Numbered from the stretch's first letter, positions 10,483 through 19,085 are shown. The stretch is 64,000 nt of DNA from Granulicella sibirica (GCF_004115155.1 NZ_RDSM01000006.1:1-64000); one strand, 5' to 3'. The notes: generated by a model not told the origin, from the sequence alone. Made by a program: numbers and translations.

Positions 10483-10506
10483 ACCGTACTGGTGTACTAA
10501 TACGGT
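10483..10506. promoter_or_regulatory. Likely GntR/YtrA operator just before the start codon
   Basis: ACCGTA (10483-10488) and TACGGT (10501-10506) are exact inverted arms around the GTGTACTAATAC-type core. The site ends one base before the GntR start codon. YtrA-type regulators often control their own operon from such a site. Its position means the transcript has almost no leader, or the repressor blocks the start region directly. Confidence 0.6.
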
Positions 10507-10507
10507 T

Positions 10508-10954
10508 ATGTTGTCGTTGCACATCTCGGCAAGCTCCGGTGTACCCGTCTATTTGCAGCTGGAGCAGCAAATTAAACATAGCATTTCTTCAGGACTTCTC
10601 CAGCCGGGCGATCAGCTCCCATCCACGCGCCGCACTGCTGCCGAACTTCGCATCAACCCGAATACCGTAGCGCGCGCTTTTCAGAACCTGGAACGGGACG
10701 GCGTGATTCGAACGGTTCCCGGAGGCGGTACTTTCGTGGGGGAAGCAGCCGCAGCAGGCCAAGGTCTTCTCAAGTCTGAGAAACTGCGCCGCTTACGTCC
10801 TCTCGCGAACCAGCTTGCTGTCGAGGCAGCGCAGCTCCGTGTTGTTCGCGAGGATGTTGCGAGATTACTGAACGAAGCTTTTGATGCCCTGCACTCTTCA
10901 ACTGATAGAAGCCGAAAGCCAAAATCAAGCGCTACTGCGGAGACGGATTCATGA
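10508..10954 (+). CDS. GntR-family regulator, YtrA type
   Basis: A 148-residue DNA-binding protein that most likely represses its own ABC transporter operon. Residues 1-75 form the GntR winged helix-turn-helix (VPVYLQLEQQIKHSISSGLL, then GDQLPSTRRTAAELRINPNT and GVIRTVPGGGTFV). The C-terminal part is short and helical, as in the YtrA subfamily, with no large effector domain. It shares a four-base ATGA overlap with the ATP-binding gene behind it, so the two are translationally coupled. A palindrome just before the ATG is the likely operator. In Bacillus the ytr operon responds to cell-wall-active antibiotics; a similar trigger here is only inferred. Confidence 0.9.
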   Translation: MLSLHISASSGVPVYLQLEQQIKHSISSGLLQPGDQLPSTRRTAAELRINPNTVARAFQNLERDGVIRTVPGGGTFVGEAAAAGQGLLKSEKLRRLRPLANQLAVEAAQLRVVREDVARLLNEAFDALHSSTDRSRKPKSSATAETDS

Positions 10955-11865
10955 CCAGCTTTGCTATTCAGACTCGATCCCTAACAAAGACCTACGGACA
11001 TGGCACCCGCAAAGTTTGTGCCGTCGATGACTTGTCTCTTAATGTGCCAAGCGGTTCTATTTACGGGCTATTAGGCCGCAATAGTGCGGGCAAAACTACT
11101 ACCATCCGCATGGCTCTCGGACTCGCCCGCCCTACCTCCGGGTCGCTTGAGGTCTTCGGCCTGCACCCTTTTGACGACCCCGATCGAGTGACAGTGCTCC
11201 AACAGGTCGGCTATGTGCCTGAAGATAAGGGACTGTCTGTGGGAACCCCACGTCGACTGTTTGAGACCAATCGCGCCTACTATCCTAATACCTGGTCCGA
11301 CGCGCTGGCTCGCACCCTTATTGAGCGGCTGGAGCTTCCACTTGATACGCCGGGGTTAAAACTCTCTCTGGGAAACAAGACCAAGGCCGCACTGATATGC
11401 GCTATTGCTCAGCGCTCTCCGCTCCTGATCCTTGACGAACCCACGATCGGCCTTGATCCCGTCGTCCTTGACACTTTGCTCAGTATCCTTGTGGAAGAAT
11501 GTACGAGTGAAGGTCGTACGGTCTTCCTTTCCAGTCACCAACTGCACGAAATAGAACGGATCGCGGACTGGATTGGCATCATGGATTGCGGCCATCTTAT
11601 GCTGGAAGGCCGGCTTGACGATATTCGCGCTCGCTTCCGGCGCCTTACAGTATCCGGCACTTCTTTGCCACAGAGCGGCCCATCCATTGTCTCCACTCGT
11701 CCGTCCGGACGTGGCACCGAATACATCCTTCAACAAGATCCTGAAGCATTTGCTGCCGATCTCGCGAGCAATGGTGCCACCATCCTCGACAGCGCCCCAC
11801 TCTCCTTGAATGACATCTTTCTCGAGCTCTGCCGTACACGAGACGGTAAGGAGGTTGAGGCATGA
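10951..11865 (+). CDS. ABC transporter ATP-binding protein
   Basis: A 304-residue ATPase subunit that would power the two membrane proteins behind it. The Walker A is GRNSAGKTTT at about residue 43, with N-S in place of the usual N-G. The Q-loop region follows, then a signature reading LSLGNKTK instead of LSGGQ. Walker B is LLILDEPTIGLD and the switch histidine is in FLSSHQLHEIE. The degenerate signature is fairly common in YtrB-like and gliding-type ATPases and need not mean loss of activity. The last 90 residues are a C-terminal extension of unknown role. Overlaps of four bases with both neighbours show tight coupling. Confidence 0.92.
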   Translation: MTSFAIQTRSLTKTYGHGTRKVCAVDDLSLNVPSGSIYGLLGRNSAGKTTTIRMALGLARPTSGSLEVFGLHPFDDPDRVTVLQQVGYVPEDKGLSVGTPRRLFETNRAYYPNTWSDALARTLIERLELPLDTPGLKLSLGNKTKAALICAIAQRSPLLILDEPTIGLDPVVLDTLLSILVEECTSEGRTVFLSSHQLHEIERIADWIGIMDCGHLMLEGRLDDIRARFRRLTVSGTSLPQSGPSIVSTRPSGRGTEYILQQDPEAFAADLASNGATILDSAPLSLNDIFLELCRTRDGKEVEA

Positions 11866-12899
11866 GCCTTTCGCCACATTTGTTCACCGCAATCGCGCTC
11901 TTCAGTCCCATGTACCTATTCATTTTCATCCGCCGCGTGCAGCTGCGGCGGGCCATCCGCATGCAGGAGCTACAGGGCGATAAAGAAACACGTCCATTCA
12001 CGCCAGGGCGCACCACATCTTCTAGTCGTCTGCTTCACCGATTTACTTTGCCGGAACGCGCTTATCTAAGCGCACAGCGCAATCTGCTGCTTTGGGTCTA
12101 TGGAGTCATGGCCTACGCATCCTTTGTAGTCCTAGCTAGCAGTCTGTTGCCTGGGAATGTCGATCGTTATGGCCTGCAGCAAAGTCTTCCCGAGCGCGTC
12201 TGGTACAGCTATCTCACCGCCTATGGGAGCGCAAGCACTTACCTGAGGATTTTTTCGTTTATCGCGGCAATCGTGGCAATCTTTGGTTTCGTCACGAGCG
12301 GACCAGCCTTTCTGCGCACGCGCCCTGTATCGCTACGCTTCTTGTTTTGGGGTCGAGTGGGCGGCATCTATGTAGCTTTACTCTTCGGCATCGCAACTGG
12401 AGCTTTGGGCTCTTTCCTAACTCTGCTTGTGGTTCACGGGCCCGTTTGGAAGCATCTGTTCGACGCTGCCCGCGATGTGGCTCCGAACAGTCAGCATCTA
12501 CCCGCTGCCGTCCACCTCAATGGGCTTCCCGGCACGATGTATATGACGGTCGAGGAAAGCCATCACCTGATGCTTTCGCTTCAGACCTCGGCTCTGCGCC
12601 TCGGTCTCGCTCTTATTACGGGAAGTGCGGTGGTGTTCAGTTTTATCGTTGCGGCCTTCGCGCTGCCGCCTCGCTTGTTTGGCACAGCGGCTTTGCGCTC
12701 TTTCATCCTTATCATTGCAGTGATCGGTGTACAAGTTGCCGCGATTCTCTCGCCACGTTTGGCTCGTGTGACTTGCACTTTGTTCCTTTCCACACAGCTC
12801 GGCCATCCTCCACCATACTTAGGTTTCGTCTTCACCATCGCGCTCTCGTTTATGTTTCTCGTTCTTGCGCAGCAAGCAGCCAAACGTCGTGAATTGTGA
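11862..12899 (+). CDS. ABC transporter membrane protein
   Basis: A 345-residue membrane protein with about six hydrophobic helices, for example LFTAIALFSPMYLFIFI at the start, LWVYGVMAYASFVVLASSLL, and several in the C-terminal half. It begins within the stop codon of the ATPase gene. No sequence family was recognised, but position and topology fit the permease half of a YtrB/YtrC-type exporter. A positively charged stretch at about residues 25-60 is probably cytoplasmic. Confidence 0.8.
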   Translation: MSLSPHLFTAIALFSPMYLFIFIRRVQLRRAIRMQELQGDKETRPFTPGRTTSSSRLLHRFTLPERAYLSAQRNLLLWVYGVMAYASFVVLASSLLPGNVDRYGLQQSLPERVWYSYLTAYGSASTYLRIFSFIAAIVAIFGFVTSGPAFLRTRPVSLRFLFWGRVGGIYVALLFGIATGALGSFLTLLVVHGPVWKHLFDAARDVAPNSQHLPAAVHLNGLPGTMYMTVEESHHLMLSLQTSALRLGLALITGSAVVFSFIVAAFALPPRLFGTAALRSFILIIAVIGVQVAAILSPRLARVTCTLFLSTQLGHPPPYLGFVFTIALSFMFLVLAQQAAKRREL

Positions 12900-12970
12900 C
12901 TGATCGATGCCTATAGCGGCGTGAAGCTCGCACGCATCGTGCTTCACCAAACATCCTATCGAGGCCTTCC

Positions 12971-13786
12971 ATGCGGATTTCTCCATTTCTGCTTCCCGCT
13001 TACAAACCGTTTCTGGTGGCAGCCGTCGTCTGCCTTGCATGCGCACTCTTTGGCATACTCAGCACATCTGCAGGAAGCTTCTGGGATCTTAGCGTCCTCT
13101 GGCATACCGCATCTCACCGCAGGGTCACCCCGGCCGACACCCATCTTCTGCTTGGCTCATTGTTTGTAATGGAAGTTCTCGCTGCCCTTATCCTCGGAGG
13201 CAGTTCTAGCATCGGTGTCACTAATCTTCCACCGGATACCGCCCGAGCACGCTTTTTGCTCACGCGTCCGAAAAGCCGTTCGAGTGTGTTCCTCGCTCCA
13301 TGGCTCCTAGCAACGGCAGGCCTCTGCTGCATTCCGGCATTAATCGTGCTCATCACCATTGGTTGGCTCGCGCTCGTGCATGCTCCCGTGCTGGATCATC
13401 TTGTCGCTATTGCCCAGATCATCCCGCCCTATGTAGCTCTGAGTGGAGCGCATCCAGGCCTTATCCCCCTGCTTGCCTCATTACACATGGGGGCACGTTA
13501 CCTCGCTGGCTTTTCACTCGGCATATGCATTGTTTCGCTCTTTCATGCTAAACGCTGGCTCATCTTTAGTAATAACGCGGCGATCAGATCGTGTGCTTCC
13601 TTCAGCACCTCACTTATCTACTTCATTCCGGCGTTGATTATGTTTTCTAAACCTGTAGCTTCCGTGCTTCTACTCTTGCCGGGCAGCTTCACTTTACCCT
13701 CAGTCCTGAACATTACCCTGCATCTCGGCTTTGCCGTCGTCTTGTGTGTCTTCACGCTACGCTTCATCCACAAGGTTGAGATTTAA
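12971..13786 (+). CDS. Second ABC transporter membrane protein
   Basis: A 271-residue protein with about six membrane helices (FLVAAVVCLACALFGIL near residue 15, LFVMEVLAALILGGSSS, and LCCIPALIVLITIGWLALV). The segment FLLTRPKSRSSVFLAPWLLA resembles the loop found in ABC-2-type permeases that follow YtrB-like ATPases. It lies 71 bases after the first permease and ends the operon. Together the four genes form regulator, ATPase and two permeases. The substrate is not known. Confidence 0.78.
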   Translation: MRISPFLLPAYKPFLVAAVVCLACALFGILSTSAGSFWDLSVLWHTASHRRVTPADTHLLLGSLFVMEVLAALILGGSSSIGVTNLPPDTARARFLLTRPKSRSSVFLAPWLLATAGLCCIPALIVLITIGWLALVHAPVLDHLVAIAQIIPPYVALSGAHPGLIPLLASLHMGARYLAGFSLGICIVSLFHAKRWLIFSNNAAIRSCASFSTSLIYFIPALIMFSKPVASVLLLLPGSFTLPSVLNITLHLGFAVVLCVFTLRFIHKVEI

Positions 13787-14023
13787 GCGCTGCTAAACTT
13801 CAATGCCTCTTACGTCCCTTGATCAAGGCGAGCGCGCGGCGCAGCTGATTATGGCTCGGTGCATTCCGGAAAAGTAAGTGGCAACGCCATTCCCATGGGG
13901 CTCTTTTCCATATCCTCGATACAGCTGACCGGCCCGGTGGATACTTGATCTGAAGTACGACATCCCCACTAAACGTTTACTGCTGTCGACAATCAGCAGT
14001 GCGGAGCTTCAACGTCAGTTTCA
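13787..14023. other. Intergenic region before the broken umuD
   Basis: No gene, clear terminator or promoter was recognised. It probably holds the control region of the broken umuD gene. Confidence 0.3.
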
Positions 14024-14113
14024 ATGGAGTTTGGGGGCGCCTCGCCCCGAGAAGATGACGGTCGTGATGCGCAATACTTCCTGCGTGTCGGCAATTGGGA
14101 GCCAACGATGAAC
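14024..14113 (+). pseudogene. umuD: umuD N-terminal remnant before the IS element (uncertain)
   Basis: An open frame from ATG 14024 contains AQYFLRVGNWEPTMN. This resembles the LexA/UmuD segment before the catalytic serine (RVxGDSMEPT), with the serine region altered. The umuD coding sequence resumes at 15461 with SGILDGDLLVVDRA, which is what follows in the family. This suggests one gene split by the IS. The earlier residues fit UmuD poorly, so the left part may be further damaged. Confidence 0.45.
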
Positions 14114-14147
14114 TGCGGGAAGAAACGAAGAAACAGTCCATTGGGTC

Positions 14148-14199
14148 ATAATCCACAGGGGCAGGGAACAGCGTACTGAGTGAAACGGTCGTTAATGAG
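14148..14199 (+). ncRNA. Candidate IS110 bridge RNA segment (left end)
   Basis: This 52-base segment upstream of the transposase gene is conserved at 34331-34381 (about 80% by eye, one short gap), including the shared core CAGCGTACTG and TGAAACGGT. Conserved non-coding sequence in the left end of an IS110 element is the expected place for the bridge RNA. The RNA ends and loops cannot be set from sequence alone. Confidence 0.4.
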
Positions 14200-14271
14200 A
14201 TGGTCCGCCGCTAGATTCTCTCTGGGGGGAAGAACGATCTTTGGCAGATTTAACTGAGGAGGATCATCGAC

Positions 14272-15303
14272 ATGCAGATTCACTCGATAGGGATTGATCT
14301 TGGCAAGACGAACTTTCACCTTGTGGCACTCGGTATTGATGGCAAGGTGCTGATCCGGAAAAAGTTCAACCAGAAGCAACTCATCACGTTCACGGCGAAC
14401 CTACAGACCACTTTGATCGGGATGGAAGCTTGCTCCGGAGCGCACTTCCTGGGACGAGTGTTGCGGTCGCAAGGTCATGATGTGAAGCTGATCCCGGCCC
14501 AGTTCGTGAAGCCATTTGTGAAGGCCAACAAGAACGACTTCCTGGATGCGGAAGCCATTGCAGAGGCGGTCGATCGGAAGAACATGCGCTTTGTTCCGAT
14601 CAAGACGGACGATCAGCTCGATCTGCAGGCGCTGCATCGGGTGAGAGATCGGTTGATTGCGAGGCGCACGGCAGTGATCAATCAGCTGCGAGCCTTCCTA
14701 CTCGAGCGCGGGATGACGTTTGCCAAGATGCCGGCCAAGCTCAAGATTGCGATGCCCGAGATCCTCGAAAACGCAGAAGCTAACCTAACCCCTCGCATGC
14801 GGAGCCTCGTCAGTCTTCTTTGGAGTGAGTGGAAGGAGCTTGATCAACAGATTACCGTGATGAACACGGAAGTCGAGCAGATCGCCGCCTCAGACCCGGC
14901 CTGCGAGAGGTTGCGCAAGATTCCGGGGATCGGGCCGCTGATCGCCACCGCAGTTGTCGCTTCGATCGGCAACGGTGCTGCTTTCCGGAAGGGGCGAGAC
15001 TTTGCATCTTGGCTCGGCCTGGTGCCCCGGCAGTACTCTACGGGAGGCAAGGCCCGGCTGCTTGGGATCAGTAAACGCGGCAACCCATACCTGCGCAAGA
15101 TCCTCATCCACGGTGCGAGAGCTGCTGTCGTACGCATGAAGCGAGAACGGTCGTCTTTTGGCCCATGGATGGATGCCCTTCAGACAAGAGCACCCTTCAA
15201 CGTTGTCGTTACCGCCACGGCCAACAAGCTGGCACGCATTGTCTGGGCGGTACTGTCAACCGGCGAGGAGTTCAGGCCTGGTGGTCGCCTGCTCGTTTCC
15301 TAA
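14272..15303 (+). CDS. IS110-family transposase
   Basis: A 343-residue recombinase of the DEDD transposase type. The N-terminal RuvC-like domain starts HSIGIDLGKTNFHLV, with the first acidic residue at D9. GMEACSGAHF supplies the glutamate near residue 50, and NDFLDAEAIAEA supplies two more aspartates. The C-terminal transposase_20 domain has IPGIGPLIATAVVA and GISKRGNPYLRKILIHGARA. A strong GAGGA site precedes the ATG. Length and motifs look complete, so the element may still be active. No passenger genes are present. Confidence 0.95.
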   Translation: MQIHSIGIDLGKTNFHLVALGIDGKVLIRKKFNQKQLITFTANLQTTLIGMEACSGAHFLGRVLRSQGHDVKLIPAQFVKPFVKANKNDFLDAEAIAEAVDRKNMRFVPIKTDDQLDLQALHRVRDRLIARRTAVINQLRAFLLERGMTFAKMPAKLKIAMPEILENAEANLTPRMRSLVSLLWSEWKELDQQITVMNTEVEQIAASDPACERLRKIPGIGPLIATAVVASIGNGAAFRKGRDFASWLGLVPRQYSTGGKARLLGISKRGNPYLRKILIHGARAAVVRMKRERSSFGPWMDALQTRAPFNVVVTATANKLARIVWAVLSTGEEFRPGGRLLVS

Positions 15304-15460
15304 CAGTTTGCAGTTGAACGCTCATCGCGTCCAACTCTAACCCACTCTTCCTCGAAGTCTGCAGCGAACAGCAAAGACGAAAGAACAGTCACAACGGCGT
15401 GCTTCAAACCTGATCACTGAAATGGCCATCAAGGCCGTGACGTTTATAAGGTAAGCACGC

Positions 15461-15694
15461 AGCGGAATTCTGGACGGTGATCTCCTGGTTGTGGATCGAG
15501 CAGCAGCACCCGATAACGGCTGCATCGTTGTGGTCGCCGTAAATGGCGAGTACACCGTAAAACGCTTAAGGCGTGGACCTGACTGCATATGGCTCGATCC
15601 GGCCAATCACCTCTACCAGCCGATCCGCGTCTCGATTGGCGAGGACCTACACGTCTTCGGCGTTGTGAAACACGCCATCCACACCCTGCGATGA
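15461..15694 (+). pseudogene. umuD: umuD C-terminal fragment (S24 peptidase)
   Basis: From SGILDGDLLVVDRA onward this reads as the end of UmuD, the self-cleaving accessory subunit of DNA polymerase V. The catalytic lysine is in GEYTVKRL, and the gene ends with VVKHAIHTLR and TGA at 15692-15694. A stop codon lies just upstream in frame, where the IS sequence begins, so the N-terminal half with the catalytic serine is cut off. The umuC start is three bases after the stop, showing the original umuDC operon. Confidence 0.82.
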
Positions 15695-15697
15695 GTC

Positions 15698-16972
15698 ATG
15701 ACAGAGGTCTTCGGGATAATCGACTGCAACAACTTTTATGTCTCCTGCGAGCGTGTGTTTCGGCCCGACCTCGAAGGCGTGCCCGTCATCGTGCTTTCAA
15801 ACAACGATGGCTGCGCAGTAGCAAGGTCGGCGGAAGCAAAGGCCCTCGGGATAAAGATGGGAGATCCCGAGTTCAAGATTCGCGACCTCATCAAGCGCGA
15901 GAATGTGAAAGTCTTCAGCAGCAACTATGCCTTGTACGGAAGCCTGTCCGGAAGAGTTACGGATACGCTGCTCTCGATGGTTCCGACTATAGAGACCTAC
16001 TCGATTGATGAAAGCTTCCTGAACCTGGGCGAGTTCCGCGAAAGGGAAGTGGAGCCTCTTGCGCGAGAGCTGCGCGAGCGCGTTCGTCGCTGGGTAGGTA
16101 TCCCAACGTGCGTCGGCATCGGCACGACCAAGACGCTCGCCAAGGTCGCCAATTTCATTGCAAAAAAACGTCCGCAGTATCTCGGCGTCTGCGATCTTCG
16201 TTCCAGCCAAGTGCGGGAAGAGCTGCTTTCGACGGTGCCGGTCGATGAAGTGTGGGGGATCGGTGCAGCGTCGGCGGCGAAGCTCGCCAAGATAGGAGTC
16301 CAGACGGCTGCCGATCTCGCTGCTCTCGACCCGGACAATGCGCGGGCGCTGATGACTGTGATGGGGGGCCGTACCGTCTACGAGCTGCGCGGGATCTCCT
16401 GCCTGCCACTGGAGCTAATGGAGCCGACCAGAAAGGGAATTGCCGTTACCCGCAGTTTCGGGGCTCCGGTCACAACCAGGCGCGAGATGCGCGAGGCCAT
16501 AGCAAGCTACGCCACACGAGCAGCAGAGAAAATGCGGCGCTACAAGGTCGCCGCCGACAACATCTTCGTCTTCATGCACACGAACAACTTCAATAATGAC
16601 CCGTTCTACTCGAATGGAGCCTCGGCACGGTTCGCAGAGACGACCAACGACACCGGGGAAGTGGTCGCCCTGGCCGTGCGCCTGGGCGAGAGACTCTGGC
16701 GAGACGGCTTCCGCTATTCAAAGACAGGCATCATGATTACCGAGTTGCTGCCCGAAACCATCCGGCAACCGGCTCTCTGGGGCGATCTCGACCGAGAGAG
16801 AAGGGAACGGGCCTGGAAAGCGATGGACAAGCTCAACGCGACCCTCGGGCGCGATACCGTCCGTATCCTCGGTGCCGGTCCCAAGAGTGCCGCCTGGAAG
16901 CTCAGGGCAGAGCATCGCTCGCCTCGGTGGACAACGCGGTGGGATGAACTGCCAAGAGTCCGGTCACACTGA
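15698..16972 (+). CDS. umuC: DNA polymerase V subunit UmuC
   Basis: A Y-family translesion polymerase of 424 residues, the usual length. The N-terminus reads [18 protein letters not shown] with the first metal-binding aspartate. [10 protein letters not shown] holds the catalytic D-E pair. A helix-hairpin-helix region follows ([17 protein letters not shown]), and the C-terminal domain ends at 16972. The gene looks intact, but its partner umuD is broken by the IS110 element 3 bases plus one gene fragment upstream, so transcription may now depend on the IS. The last 38 codons are duplicated at 17664-17777. Confidence 0.95.
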   Translation: MTEVFGIIDCNNFYVSCERVFRPDLEGVPVIVLSNNDGCAVARSAEAKALGIKMGDPEFKIRDLIKRENVKVFSSNYALYGSLSGRVTDTLLSMVPTIETYSIDESFLNLGEFREREVEPLARELRERVRRWVGIPTCVGIGTTKTLAKVANFIAKKRPQYLGVCDLRSSQVREELLSTVPVDEVWGIGAASAAKLAKIGVQTAADLAALDPDNARALMTVMGGRTVYELRGISCLPLELMEPTRKGIAVTRSFGAPVTTRREMREAIASYATRAAEKMRRYKVAADNIFVFMHTNNFNNDPFYSNGASARFAETTNDTGEVVALAVRLGERLWRDGFRYSKTGIMITELLPETIRQPALWGDLDRERRERAWKAMDKLNATLGRDTVRILGAGPKSAAWKLRAEHRSPRWTTRWDELPRVRSH

Positions 16973-17012
16973 TAAATGGCTAAATGGATATCCGTTTATG
17001 CGGATGATTGGT
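16973..17012. repeat. Putative recombination core site, copy 1 (after umuC)
   Basis: Directly after the umuC stop lies ATCCGTTTATGCGGAT (16990-17005): arms ATCCG and CGGAT around a six-base centre, the layout of a tyrosine-recombinase core. The 19 bases at 16988-17006 recur exactly at 17793-17811, 805 bases on. Weaker relatives occur at 21527-21557 and 39529-39550. Confidence 0.6.
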
Positions 17013-17069
17013 CAGGGTTTAGGGGGAGGAAGGAATCACCAATAGTTTTTCTTCTTCCGACTATGTGTC

Positions 17070-17582
17070 TTAAAAATACCTGAGCACATGGGAAGTGCTC
17101 TGTTCAATGGAGAGAGAGGTTGTATCCAGGATCTCGTGCCCAAACTCCTTGGCCTCGAGATGCAGGTAGCGGCTCCAACCCCGCATCTGCTCATTTACCA
17201 GCTCGGGATGTCCTCGCTCAACGAGCCTGTCATCGCGGCGTGCATCTAAACACTCAACTAAGATTATGCGAGCGTTCTCGATGCCGTGTAAGGTAAGCGC
17301 CTCGTGAATGAATTTGATCCTCAATTGAGCCTCAAGAAGTACAGCTTTTCCGGCCTTCAGCTCTTGAGCAATCACTCCGAGCCAATGGAGCGCGAAACCT
17401 CTCTGTAAGGGTCCACCAGGTTCGTCCATCGGACCGTAACCTGCAAGGATTTCGTCGGAGGGCAGGCCTATGCGGTCCCCTTGATAAACAGCAATTTCCG
17501 GGTGCGATTCTCCGATGGTCTGCGCGATGGTAGTTTTACCCGCCCCAGAAGCGCCAGTCAGAATTACGAACGCCGTCGGCAT
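17070..17582 (-). CDS. P-loop AAA-type kinase
   Basis: A 170-residue ATP-binding protein of the small kinase type (AAA_33/zeta-toxin-like P-loop). The Walker A is LTGASGAGKTTIA at residues 8-20, and VLLEAQLRIKFI holds a Walker-B-like acidic strand. The lid-like region DARRDDRLVERGHPELVNEQ has arginines usual for nucleoside or small-molecule kinases. The substrate is not known. The start MPTAFVILTG is used because the frame upstream is the antisense of the umuC-like repeat. The gene is the only complete one between two copies of the umuC 3' end and is thus probable cargo of an integrated mini-element. Confidence 0.75.
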   Translation of the reverse strand: MPTAFVILTGASGAGKTTIAQTIGESHPEIAVYQGDRIGLPSDEILAGYGPMDEPGGPLQRGFALHWLGVIAQELKAGKAVLLEAQLRIKFIHEALTLHGIENARIILVECLDARRDDRLVERGHPELVNEQMRGWSRYLHLEAKEFGHEILDTTSLSIEQSTSHVLRYF

Positions 17583-17657
17583 TGCTCTTCTCCTTGCGCT
17601 TGGATGCGTAGCAAAAACAAAGGGAAGGGAAGTGAGATTCGCATTGCGTCCACAAGG

Positions 17658-17777
17658 ATCTACCTCCGCATCCTCGGTGCCGGTCCCAAGAATGCTGCCT
17701 GGAAGCTCAGGGCAGAGCATCGGTCGCCACGATGGGCAACGCGATGGGATGAACTGCCGAGGGTTCGTTCAAACTGA
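17658..17777 (+). repeat. Second copy of the umuC 3' end
   Basis: This segment matches the last ~115 bases of umuC at about 89% by eye and still encodes the last 36 or so residues with the same stop position ([20 protein letters not shown], against PKSAAWK in umuC). Most differences leave the protein nearly unchanged, as between two umuC alleles rather than after random decay. The copy lies in the same orientation and is followed by the same core site. Confidence 0.85.
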
Positions 17778-17812
17778 TAAAACGATATCCTAATATCCGT
17801 TTATGCGGATGG
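17778..17812. repeat. Putative recombination core site, copy 2
   Basis: After the duplicated umuC end lies the same 19-base sequence as after the real gene (17793-17811), with the palindromic ATCCG/CGGAT core at 17795-17810. Together the two copies frame an 805-base unit like attL and attR. Confidence 0.6.
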
Positions 17813-18002
17813 GCTTGTCCGTCCCAACAGGCGGCGGTGTAGCGGTCGTTCATCGAGACTAGAATCTGAGCGACCTCGAACTCGATGAACTTCAGGCAAA
17901 ATACGAAAAGATCAAGGCCGGGTGCATGACTAGAGGCTCGAAAACTGGCCCCAAACAGCCGTAGAATCCACCAATATACTTACGATTGATCCGAGGAGAA
18001 CG

Positions 18003-18380
18003 ATGAACGACCGGAAAGAGGTGAGGGTTTTCGTGGTCGACGATGAGACGGTGATTGCAACGACACTCACCGCGATTCTTAAACAGACCGGATTTGACGC
18101 GGTTGGTTTTACGAACCCCCTCAAAGCGCTGGCCGCCGCCGATGACAAGAGTCCAGATCTCCTCATCTCGGATGTCGTTATGCCCCAACTTTCCGGCATC
18201 GATCTTGCGATTCAGCTCAAAGAGAAAGCTCCCGCCTGTAAGGTTCTTCTCTTTTCGGGGCAAGCATCAACTGCCGACCTGCTTACCTCGGCCCGCTAAG
18301 GAGGACATGATTTCGCACTCCTATCCAAGCCCGTCCACCCTACTGATCTCCTAAATGCCATTCGAACGCTGAAAAGCTAG
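18003..18380 (+). pseudogene. Response regulator receiver with an internal stop codon
   Basis: A single-domain receiver of the CheY type. It has the acidic pair in FVVDDE, the phosphorylated aspartate in LLISDVVMPQLSG, and the T/S region LLFSGQAST. At codon 99 there is TAA (18297-18299). The same frame then continues for 26 codons with GGHDFALLSKPVHPTDLLNA, including the conserved lysine-proline, to TAG at 18378. In the close paralog at 46802-47197 the same place reads AREQGHDF, so a CAA-to-TAA change is likely. The truncated 98-residue product lacks the last strand and helix and the lysine, so signalling is probably lost. Confidence 0.85.
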
Positions 18381-18485
18381 GCTCGGTCCGATTGACCGCT
18401 TCCTCGGGCGGTTGTTGCGAGAGACAACCCGTCCTTTGTGGTCAGCATATGATGAGAAGGCTTCTAACATCATGGAGATAGACCA

Positions 18486-19085
18486 ATGGCATTGAAGACA
18501 GTTTTGATCGACGAATTGCGCGATATGTACAGCGCTGAAAACCAACTGGTGAAGGCACTCCCAAAGCTCGCGAAGGGCTCGAAGAACCCGAAGCTGAAGG
18601 CCATCTTCACCGCACATCTGGCCGAGACCAAGGGCCAGGTCGAGCGTTTGAAAAAGGTGTTCGCTGAGCTGGGCGAGAAGCCGACCGGCCAACACTGCAA
18701 CGGGATGGAAGGCGTGATCGAAGAGGGCAAGGACGCCCTGGAGAAGGACGAAGAGGGCTCCTCTTTTGAAGCTGGGCTCATCGGAGCCGCGCTCCGCACC
18801 GAGCACTACGAGATCGCAGGTTATGAGGCCTGCATCTCGATGGCGACGGCTCTGGGATTGCCGAAGATCGTCAAACTCTTGAACTCAAATCTGAAAGAGG
18901 AACTCGCCGCAGCCAAGAAGATCACCGCTGCTGGCGCCCCGATTATGAAACTGAGCGCCAAAGAGCCTGAGACTCCGAAGGAACCGAAGTCGGGCAAGGA
19001 GAAGTATTCCGCCAAGAAGAGCAAGGAAGACGAGGCGAAAGCGGCACCCGATCTCGTCGGTGAACCTGAACCCTCGGCGGTATAA
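18486..19085 (+). CDS. DUF892 ferritin-like protein (YciE/YciF type)
   Basis: A 199-residue protein with a four-helix ferritin-like domain at residues 1-155. It includes the family pattern LIDELRDMYSAENQLVKALP at the N-terminus, HLAETKGQVERL, and EHYEIAGYEA in the third helix; these glutamates and histidines form the likely di-metal site. The C-terminal 45 residues are a lysine-, glutamate- and proline-rich tail, probably disordered. Related Yci proteins are induced by osmotic and other stresses; the reaction is unknown. A strong hairpin terminator follows the gene. Another DUF892 gene lies convergent to it. Confidence 0.9.
   Translation: MALKTVLIDELRDMYSAENQLVKALPKLAKGSKNPKLKAIFTAHLAETKGQVERLKKVFAELGEKPTGQHCNGMEGVIEEGKDALEKDEEGSSFEAGLIGAALRTEHYEIAGYEACISMATALGLPKIVKLLNSNLKEELAAAKKITAAGAPIMKLSAKEPETPKEPKSGKEKYSAKKSKEDEAKAAPDLVGEPEPSAV

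Larger units (their letters stand above)
14114..15460 (+). mobile_element. IS110-family insertion sequence in umuD
   Basis: The limits are inferred from where umuD-like coding stops (about 14113) and resumes (about 15461), giving about 1.35 kb, a normal IS110 length. No terminal inverted repeats or target duplication were found, as expected for IS110. The 158 bases before the transposase are where IS110 elements encode their guide (bridge) RNA. Part of that segment (14148-14199) recurs at 34331-34381. Confidence 0.7.

Noticed and set aside
17481-17777. Open frame ending in a UmuC-like tail as a separate gene
   Set aside because: Its first two thirds are antisense to the kinase gene and its start; only the last part is the umuC repeat.
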